Source: Treponema sp. (GTDB lineage: Bacteria; Spirochaetota; Spirochaetia; Treponematales; Breznakiellaceae). From it: a DNA stretch of 5,781 nucleotides. The notes beneath the pieces are model-generated. The model did not search any database, was not told the DNA's origin, and was given only the letters and a program-made list of their open reading frames with translations. Position 1 is the stretch's first letter. Every line of letters starts with the position of its first letter. A program made the translations under genes and the position numbers. Positions 1 to 4,698 of this stretch are shown here, piece after piece. The stretch lies in the NCBI GenBank assembly GCA_031264395.1, contig JAISEB010000003.1, positions 1 to 5,781 of the forward strand. Reading direction: 5' to 3'.

Positions 1-1290
1 ATTCTGGACGAATGGGGGCTTCCCGCCCGCATCCGTAATCCGTGGATTCGTTCTCTTCCCTTTGCCGAAAACCGCAAACCTTCCATGGCGGAACTTAAAA
101 CGGAACCGTCTTCAACCAAAGACGCGGAGGCGTACCTTTACCTTGGAAGTCCCTCCGTGGAATTTTTCCGGGACAGCGCGTTCCGTACTGATGTGCGGGG
201 ATTTACTTCCGTCCAGATAGACACGGCAATGGAGGCGGCGTTCGGCGGCGGCCTTGACTTTCGTTTTGGCAGGAGGAACGTACTTGCCGTTGAAGGGTTC
301 TATACGGGGGGAACGCTTCCTCCAAGAAAAAGCGGGGCGTGGTTTTCCGAAAGCCCGCCGCTTCCCGAAAGGGATTTCCGCCTGTACGCCGCGGGGTTTT
401 TTCTTGACACCCCGTTTTTGGCCGTCAGTTCCGACTGGGCTTTCTCCGATACCTGGGCCTACGGCAGGGACCTGTACGGAAACCTGGGAATACAGTTCGG
501 GAATTTTTTCCCCTTTGCCGGGGGAACATGGCGGCTTTCCTTTGCCGCCGACGGGGCGGGAAACCGCTACACGGGAAGGGACGGTTCCAATCCGGGGGCG
601 GCTTTCCGGGGCGGCGGTAAATTCGAGTGGAAGGGAAAACGGAGCAGCCTCTTCCGCATAAGTACAAACCTCCGCGCTCCGGCAATGGGTGAAAAATTTA
701 ACCGGAGTTCATCCGCCGTGTATGTCCGTTTTCCGCCGCCCCCCGCGCGGAGCCGCACGGGAGGCGCTCCGGGCGGGGGGAACTTTCCCCTAAGAATTAC
801 GCGCTTTTCCCTTGACGCCGCAAGGGACGGACGGGACGCCGCGAAGATACTCGACAGCATGAGCGGCTCGCTTTCCCTTTCGCTAAACGCGGGACACGGA
901 AGCGCCGTTCCTCCCCTGGGCATTACTCTTTCGGGATCGGCCGCCGGAATGGCGGAGGGGGAGTTACGGTCGCCCTATCCCGTTTCCGCCGGACACCGTT
1001 TCGATTCCGCCCGCGCCGGCTGGGAATTTTTGTGGTCCCCTTCCGGAAAGCCCCTGCGCATTCCGGGAACGTTTCAATTCAGGACCCGCGCGGGATACAC
1101 GATGCGGGACAAAAAAGATCCGTTCTGGGATCTTTCATTTTCCACGGCCCTGCGTTTCAAGTACGGCAGGCTCAGCGTCAAAATAGCCGCGCCTGAAATA
1201 TCCGAAAGAAAACCGTTCCTTGATCCCGGCGTTTGGGACTACACGCTTTCCTGGAACCTGCACGGCTCTTTTGGCCGGGATGCAAAATAG
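1..1290 (+). CDS. Probable outer-membrane beta-barrel protein, function unknown (5' end missing)
   Basis: The reading frame is open from base 1 to the TAG at 1288-1290, giving 429 visible residues; the 28 codons before the ATG at 85 have no stop, and that ATG has no Shine-Dalgarno, so the gene starts to the left of the window. No catalytic motif is recognisable. The visible part is made of short segments alternating polar and hydrophobic/aromatic residues (for example LYLGSPSVEFF, FRLYAAGFFLD, GNLGIQFGNFFPF, WDLSFSTALRFKYGRLSVKI and the terminal YTLSWNLHGSFG), separated by Gly/Pro/Arg-rich loops. This is the pattern of transmembrane beta-strands in outer-membrane proteins. A Pro/Gly/Arg-rich stretch (VRFPPPPARSRTGGAPGGG, about 720-780) looks like a disordered loop. 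The C-terminus ends in DAK rather than the aromatic residue typical of proteobacterial barrels. The signal peptide, if any, lies off-window. The gene is convergent with coaW. The coding call is firm; the barrel assignment is inference. Confidence 0.7.
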   Translation: MLDEWGLPARIRNPWIRSLPFAENRKPSMAELKTEPSSTKDAEAYLYLGSPSVEFFRDSAFRTDVRGFTSVQIDTAMEAAFGGGLDFRFGRRNVLAVEGFYTGGTLPPRKSGAWFSESPPLPERDFRLYAAGFFLDTPFLAVSSDWAFSDTWAYGRDLYGNLGIQFGNFFPFAGGTWRLSFAADGAGNRYTGRDGSNPGAAFRGGGKFEWKGKRSSLFRISTNLRAPAMGEKFNRSSSAVYVRFPPPPARSRTGGAPGGGNFPLRITRFSLDAARDGRDAAKILDSMSGSLSLSLNAGHGSAVPPLGITLSGSAAGMAEGELRSPYPVSAGHRFDSARAGWEFLWSPSGKPLRIPGTFQFRTRAGYTMRDKKDPFWDLSFSTALRFKYGRLSVKIAAPEISERKPFLDPGVWDYTLSWNLHGSFGRDAK

Positions 1291-1333
1291 GGTTGTTCAT
1301 GTTCAACGGCTGAAGTTTTAGTTCCGCCTAAAA
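1291..1333. other. Convergent intergenic gap with a small inverted repeat
   Basis: Thirty-seven bases separate the stop of the barrel gene from the stop of coaW. The only structure is a perfect but AT-rich 6-bp inverted repeat, TTTTAG (1316-1321) and CTAAAA (1328-1333) around a 6-base loop TTCCGC, and it includes the coaW stop codon. It could be a weak bidirectional transcription end for the convergent pair, but the stem has only one G-C pair and a convincing GC-stem plus U-tract terminator is absent. Confidence 0.25.
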
Positions 1334-2152
1334 ACCCGATCCTGTTTTTACCGAAAGGCCCGCCCCGGCCGCGGTGGTGTATTCGGCGTCGGGGGGATAT
1401 TCGAATTCGACGCCGTACATCCCGGTGATGACGGAAAGGACCTGTTTTCCTATCGGGTTATTGCTGCCCCTTCCCGTGACGATGACACGGTCAAGGTTTT
1501 TGCTTTTCGCGGCAAAAACCGACAGCATGCCGATGACCTGATAGGCCATGTTTAAAAGCCCCCTGGCAATGTCGCCCGGAGCGGCGGAATCGAGCATTTT
1601 GCCGAAATTGCTCGCGGTAGTCTCTCCGCCCAGAAAGCTGAGGCGCGTGTCCATGATGTCTTCCAGCAGCAGATCCACCTGCTTCAGGTTTCCCCCCGCC
1701 GCGAGCGCCATGATTCCGCTGAAATCGGATACGGGGAGAAGTTTTTTGGCAAGCCCCTGAACGGTGCCGCCTCCGACGCCGGAGCCGCCCAGGTGGACAA
1801 TGAAGTTTTCTTCCGCCTCGATGATCGCCGTACCGGTTCCCACATTGGCGATGATGATATGATCCTTTCCCGAAAGGAACATTCCCCCTATGCCTATGGC
1901 GGTGATCTCGTCTACCCGCCGCGTCGGGATTCCGAAAATCTCCGCGCCCAGCTTTGACGAACCCGCGCCGGTAATAATGATCCCTTCAATGTCGGACATC
2001 CTGATGCCGTTTTCAAGAACAAGCTTTCCAAAGGCCCCGGTAGCGGACGTTACCGCGTCGGCGGCGCGGGTTTTGATTTTCTTTATAAGTTTCCCGTTTT
2101 CAACGGAGACAGCCTTGGTGGTGGTACTGCCTATGTCTATGCCTATTATCAT
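1328..2152 (-). CDS. coaW: Type II pantothenate kinase
   Basis: Phosphorylates pantothenate with ATP, the first step of coenzyme A synthesis, in the cytoplasm. The 274-residue protein has the actin-like ATPase fold (BadF/BadG/PanK-II group). The N-terminal phosphate loop is DIGSTTTK (6-13); VDEI (80-83) carries Glu82, by alignment from memory the likely catalytic base. VGTGTAI (104-110), HLGGSGVGGGT (120-130), TASNFGK (179-185) and VTGRGSNNP (225-233) are family signatures, and TASNFGK with the GVGGGT loop is diagnostic of type II. The length is close to that of bacterial type II kinases. I chose the ATG at 2152 because AAAGGAGG lies 4 bases upstream and the protein then begins MIIGIDIG as in the family. 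The frame also offers an ATG at 2182, but it would translate the Shine-Dalgarno as KKGG and falls within the predicted promoter. Only 82 bases separate it from the GNAT gene upstream, on the same strand, yet it appears to have its own promoter. The alternative, a related BadF-type activator ATPase, is unlikely because its cysteine motif is absent. Confidence 0.9.
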   Translation of the reverse strand: MIIGIDIGSTTTKAVSVENGKLIKKIKTRAADAVTSATGAFGKLVLENGIRMSDIEGIIITGAGSSKLGAEIFGIPTRRVDEITAIGIGGMFLSGKDHIIIANVGTGTAIIEAEENFIVHLGGSGVGGGTVQGLAKKLLPVSDFSGIMALAAGGNLKQVDLLLEDIMDTRLSFLGGETTASNFGKMLDSAAPGDIARGLLNMAYQVIGMLSVFAAKSKNLDRVIVTGRGSNNPIGKQVLSVITGMYGVEFEYPPDAEYTTAAGAGLSVKTGSGF

Positions 2153-2156
2153 TGCG

Positions 2157-2164
2157 CCTCCTTT
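2157..2164 (-). promoter_or_regulatory. Ribosome binding site of coaW (decides the start)
   Basis: Read on the minus strand this is AAAGGAGG, followed by CGCA and the ATG at 2152-2150. It is a near-complete anti-16S match with 4-base spacing, and it fixes the start at 2152 rather than at the in-frame ATG at 2182. Confidence 0.85.
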
Positions 2165-2180
2165 TTTTAAACGTTGCGCC

Positions 2181-2209
2181 ACTATACCGGAAAAACGGAG
2201 AAAGGTTAA
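2181..2209 (-). promoter_or_regulatory. Sigma-70-type promoter for coaW
   Basis: On the minus strand a -35-like TTAACC (2209-2204, 4 of 6 consensus bases) and a -10-like TATAGT (2186-2181, 5 of 6) are separated by exactly 17 bases. The predicted transcript start near 2174 gives a leader of about 22 bases carrying the coaW Shine-Dalgarno. The upstream in-frame ATG at 2182-2180 overlaps the -10 element and would not be transcribed. This rests on motif matching by eye only. Confidence 0.55.
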
Positions 2210-2234
2210 GGCGCGCTCGGGGAGGCGGACGGCT

Positions 2235-2720
2235 TCAGTCTACAACAAGCTCCCAATAGCCGACGTCAAGCCACCTCCCGTGCTTGAAACCGATTTCCCT
2301 GAAACAGGCGATCCGCGTAAAGCCGAATTTTTCCTGCAAAGCCACGCTCCGCTCGTTGGGCAGGGTAACGGCCGAAACAACCGTGTGGAGTTTCATTTTC
2401 CGGGCCGCTTCCAGAAGATGTTCCAGAAGCTCTGTCCCTATTCCTTCACCCTGCCTGTCTTCCTTTAGGTAGATGGAAAGTTCCGCCGCGAAACGGTAGG
2501 CCGAACGGTCCCGGTAGGCGTTTAGATAGGCGTAGCCTGAAATGCCGCCCTTTTCCTCGCGGACAAACCAGGGGTATTTGGCGGTAACGGCGCCGATGCG
2601 CCGTTCCATTTCGGAAGGATAAAGCGGCTCTTCCTCAAAGGTAATGACCGTGTTTTTTATATAGTGATTGTAGATGCCGCAGATTGCGGCGGCGTCTTCA
2701 GGGCGTACCGGACGTATCAT
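2235..2720 (-). CDS. GNAT N-acetyltransferase, phosphinothricin/methionine-sulfoximine (PAT/MnaT) group
   Basis: A complete 161-residue cytoplasmic acetyl-CoA-dependent acyltransferase. It opens with IRPVRPEDAAAICGIYNHYI (2-21), followed by TFEEEP (27-32), the usual N-terminus of the PAT/Bar/YncA group. The core strand AAELSIYL (78-85) leads to RQGEGIG (89-95), the acetyl-CoA pyrophosphate loop (Q/R-x-x-G-x-G). NERSVALQEKFGF (122-134) is motif B, and FKHGRWLDVGYWE (145-157) is the tail typical of this group, whose known members acetylate phosphinothricin, methionine sulfoximine or related amino acids. The substrate here cannot be read from sequence. The start is secure: an in-frame TAA lies nine bases upstream of the ATG at 2720. 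That ATG has no Shine-Dalgarno at a usable distance, and a good minus-strand promoter puts the transcript start on or next to it, suggesting leaderless translation. It lies upstream of coaW on the same strand and diverges from the PNPOx-like gene. Confidence 0.88.
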   Translation of the reverse strand: MIRPVRPEDAAAICGIYNHYIKNTVITFEEEPLYPSEMERRIGAVTAKYPWFVREEKGGISGYAYLNAYRDRSAYRFAAELSIYLKEDRQGEGIGTELLEHLLEAARKMKLHTVVSAVTLPNERSVALQEKFGFTRIACFREIGFKHGRWLDVGYWELVVD

Positions 2721-2724
2721 GGTT

Positions 2725-2733
2725 TGTTATAAT
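2725..2733 (+). promoter_or_regulatory. Extended -10 promoter for the PNPOx-like gene
   Basis: TGTTATAAT on the plus strand is a perfect extended -10 (TGn followed by TATAAT). No good -35 hexamer is found 16-18 bases upstream, which is acceptable for extended -10 promoters. The expected transcript start near 2740 gives a leader of about 52 bases before the ATG at 2792. The element overlaps the minus-strand -10 of the GNAT gene across the TTATAA palindrome (2727-2732), so the two promoters probably exclude each other. Confidence 0.5.
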
Positions 2734-2755
2734 CCGCATGTTTCCTCCGCGTCAA
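2726..2755 (-). promoter_or_regulatory. Promoter for the GNAT gene, leaderless geometry
   Basis: On the minus strand TTGACG (2755-2750, 5 of 6 match to the -35 consensus), an 18-base spacer and TATAAC (2731-2726, 5 of 6 match to -10) form a strong sigma-70-type promoter. The expected transcript start, about seven bases past the -10, is at 2719-2720, which is the A of the GNAT ATG. The nearby GGAGG (2748-2744) would then lie in the promoter spacer and not act as a ribosome binding site. Predicted by eye. Confidence 0.55.
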
Positions 2756-2791
2756 TGGACACGTTCCTTTTGTATTGTCATACTTTTCACC

Positions 2792-3286
2792 ATGAAACCA
2801 ATGCGAAGAAAGGACAGGGAAATTTCTGCCGAAGAAGCCCTGGCCGTAGTTGACAAGTGCGTCTATGCCGTCCTTTCGACGGTGAACGAAGATCTTTCGC
2901 CCTACGGGACGCCTCTTTCCATAGTACGGGACGGCGGAGAGATCTACTTCCACTGCGCCCGCGAGGGCCGCAAGATTGAAAACCTTGCAAGGGACAGCCG
3001 GGTGTGCCTTGTCTGTGTCGGGGACACCCGGGAGCCGCCCGATAATTTCACCGTGGAATATGAATCCGCCGTTGTCTTTGGAAAAGCCCGCGAGATTACC
3101 GGGGACGGGGAAAAAATGCGCGTCCTCCGCCTTATCTGCGAACGGCACACCCCGGCAAACATGGCGGCCTTTGAAACGGAGGCGGCGCGGGGCCTTGCCG
3201 CGACATCCGTGTGGGGTGTCAGCATAGACGGTATTTCGGGAAAACGGAATCCGGGCCGCGGCGCGGAAAAACCGCGGCAAACCTGA
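2792..3286 (+). CDS. Pyridoxamine 5'-phosphate oxidase-like (NimA-like) FMN-binding protein
   Basis: A 164-residue protein with the FMN-binding split-barrel fold of the PNPOx/nitroimidazole-reductase-like superfamily. The start MRRKDREI (4-11) and the following helix, AVLSTVNEDLSPYGTPLSIV (26-45), IYFHCAREGRKIENLARDSR (51-70) and YESAVVFGKA (90-99), then WGVSIDGISGK (141-151), are the conserved blocks of this family. The segment HCAREGRKIENL normally contacts the flavin phosphate. Relatives bind FMN or other cofactors and reduce nitroaromatic drugs or unknown substrates; the specific activity here is not readable. I chose the ATG at 2792; the ATG at 2801 is also possible because the family often begins at MRRKD. 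Neither has a clear Shine-Dalgarno. The frame stays open upstream to an ATG at 2684, but that segment has no family similarity and overlaps the promoter and the GNAT gene. The gene is divergent from GNAT and convergent with thrC. Confidence 0.82.
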   Translation: MKPMRRKDREISAEEALAVVDKCVYAVLSTVNEDLSPYGTPLSIVRDGGEIYFHCAREGRKIENLARDSRVCLVCVGDTREPPDNFTVEYESAVVFGKAREITGDGEKMRVLRLICERHTPANMAAFETEAARGLAATSVWGVSIDGISGKRNPGRGAEKPRQT

Positions 3287-3331
3287 GCGGCGCTTCCGCC
3301 GGTATTCCGAACCGGGCGGAAAAACCGCGGC
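3263..3331 (+). repeat. Pair of identical 16-bp direct repeats, 53-bp period
   Basis: GCGGAAAAACCGCGGC occurs exactly at 3263-3278, inside the last codons of the PNPOx-like gene, and again at 3316-3331 in the gap before thrC. CCTGA also follows each copy after a few bases. Each copy contains a small stem-loop: GCGG or CGCGG, an A5 loop, then CCGC or CCGCG. It may be a remnant of a small local duplication at the 3' end of the gene, or part of a transcription-end structure. The repeats are directly visible; the meaning is inference. Confidence 0.7.
3294..3321. terminator. Hairpin between the convergent PNPOx-like gene and thrC
   Basis: TTCCGCCGGT (3294-3303) pairs with ACCGGGCGGAA (3311-3321), giving a 10-bp GC-rich stem with one bulged G and a 7-base loop ATTCCGA. 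It lies in the 53-base gap between two facing stop codons, where a shared terminator is expected. No T-run follows it on either strand; on the plus strand A's follow instead. Classic intrinsic termination is therefore doubtful, and it may act as a 3' end stabiliser or a factor-assisted terminator. Confidence 0.4.
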
Positions 3332-3339
3332 CCTGATGG

Positions 3340-4698
3340 CTATTCTTGCAGGAGATCCAGCAGCGCGGAAACATCCGCGGGTATGACGCGGAAAGAGGCC
3401 CTGTGTTCCATGGCCTTTGCAAGAACCGCCGGCATGGGGACAGGGCCGGTAAGGGGTTCCACCACATCGGCGAATTTTGCCGGATGCGCTGTCGAAAGAA
3501 CGGCAAGGGGGCTTCCCTCCGGCAGCGATTGGCGCGCCTTGTCCGCCGCCTCCCATCCTACGGCGCTGTGGGGATCGAGAAAATAGCCTGAGTTGAGGCG
3601 GACTTCCGCAATGACGCTGCGTGTCTCGTCATCGGTAACCGCGATTCCCTTTATGACACGCCGCATCTGTTCCCATGAAAAATGCGCGGTCATGCGCTCG
3701 AAGTTGCTGGGGGCGCCCACGTCCATCGCGTTGGAAATGGTTGCCTGTGAAGACTGCGGGCGGTAACTGCCGCTTTCAAGATAATCGGGAACGGTCCTGT
3801 TGACGTTGGTTGCGGCGATAAAGGCGGCGATGGGCGCGCCCATCTTCATGGCGTAAAGGCCGGCGGTTAGGTTGCCGAAATTTCCCGACGGAACGGAAAA
3901 AATCACCGGCCCTGAAACCACGAACGGCGCGGCCTGTTTTTGCGCGCCGGAAACGCGCGGCGTCGCTTCCCCGTCGGGATCGGTCCTGCCGGCGGCAGCC
4001 CTGCCCGCCGCCGCCGCGTAATAGGCCGCCTGGGGAATGAGCCGCGACACGTTGATGGAATTGGCCGAAGAAAGGGCCGTGCGTTTCCGCAGGGCCCCGT
4101 CCGCAAGGGCGGCCTTTACAAGCCGCTGGCAATCATCGAAACTCCCTTCTACCGCCAGCGCGGAAATGTTGCCGCCAAGCCCGGCTATCTGCCTTTCCTG
4201 CAGGGGCGAGACCCTTCCCTTTGGATACAGAACGGTAACGGATATTCCCGGTACGCCGAAAAAGCCGTCGGCAACCGCCCCGCCGGTATCGCCCGAAGTG
4301 GCGGCAAGGATGCGCAGCGGCTTGTCTTCGCCGCGGCGGAAAAACGCGAAGGCCCGCGCCATGAAACGGGCGCCGAAATCCTTGAAGGCCGCAGTGGGAC
4401 CATGGAAGAGTTCCAGCACAAGCCTGTCCCCGGCGGGAACAAGAGGCGCGCCAAAGGGATACGCCGAATGGATCATGTCCTCAAGATCCGCGGCCGGTAT
4501 GTCGGCTTTTACATAGGGCTTTATCGTTTCAAGGGCCGTGTCGCGGTAATTCATGCTCCCAAGGCTTTTTCTTACCGTGTCAGGATACGGGGGAATTTCC
4601 TCCGGAACAAAAAGCCCGCCGTCCGGGGCAAGGCCCGCAAGGGCCGCCTCCGCAAAGGAAACGCCGCCGGCCCTGTTTCGCGTGCTGTAGTAACGCAT
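3340..4698 (-). CDS. thrC: Threonine synthase
   Basis: A PLP enzyme of the cytoplasm that converts O-phosphohomoserine to threonine and phosphate, the last step of threonine synthesis. The complete 452-residue protein begins MRYYSTRN and LAPDGGLFVPE (23-33), the standard N-terminus. HGPTAAFKDFGARF (99-112) contains Lys106, which forms the Schiff base with PLP. TSGDTGGA (134-141) and SSANSINVSRLIPQ (210-223) are substrate/cofactor loops, SVPSGNFGNLTAGL (268-281) binds the PLP phosphate, and NAMDVGAPSNFER (323-335), DPHSAVGW (375-382) and STAHPAKF (402-409) complete the family pattern. Residues about 230-262, between AYYAAAAG and VIFSVPSG, form an Ala/Gly/charged insertion longer than I expect in this family. 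The ATG overlaps the lgt stop codon by one base (TAATG), and AAGGA lies ten bases upstream inside lgt, so translation is probably coupled to lgt. No thrB or hom gene is visible beside it. Confidence 0.96.
   Translation of the reverse strand: MRYYSTRNRAGGVSFAEAALAGLAPDGGLFVPEEIPPYPDTVRKSLGSMNYRDTALETIKPYVKADIPAADLEDMIHSAYPFGAPLVPAGDRLVLELFHGPTAAFKDFGARFMARAFAFFRRGEDKPLRILAATSGDTGGAVADGFFGVPGISVTVLYPKGRVSPLQERQIAGLGGNISALAVEGSFDDCQRLVKAALADGALRKRTALSSANSINVSRLIPQAAYYAAAAGRAAAGRTDPDGEATPRVSGAQKQAAPFVVSGPVIFSVPSGNFGNLTAGLYAMKMGAPIAAFIAATNVNRTVPDYLESGSYRPQSSQATISNAMDVGAPSNFERMTAHFSWEQMRRVIKGIAVTDDETRSVIAEVRLNSGYFLDPHSAVGWEAADKARQSLPEGSPLAVLSTAHPAKFADVVEPLTGPVPMPAVLAKAMEHRASFRVIPADVSALLDLLQE

Noticed and set aside
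1292..1307. A GTTG/CAAC inverted repeat after the stop of the barrel gene
   Set aside because: The stem is only four base pairs around an eight-base loop and has no T-run, which is too weak to call a terminator.
1890..2468. A 192-codon plus-strand frame across coaW and the GNAT gene
   Set aside because: It is antisense to two genes with clear family motifs, covers the coaW promoter, and has no ribosome binding site or recognisable domain.
2684..2791. An upstream extension of the PNPOx-like gene to the ATG at 2684 or 2738
   Set aside because: The extra residues match nothing in the family, overlap the GNAT gene, and lie before or at the predicted transcript start near 2740.
2717..3556. A 279-codon minus-strand frame opposite the PNPOx-like gene
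   Set aside because: It runs antisense through a recognisable gene and into the thrC 3' end. Its protein is low-complexity and rich in Arg and Gly, so I judge it a shadow.
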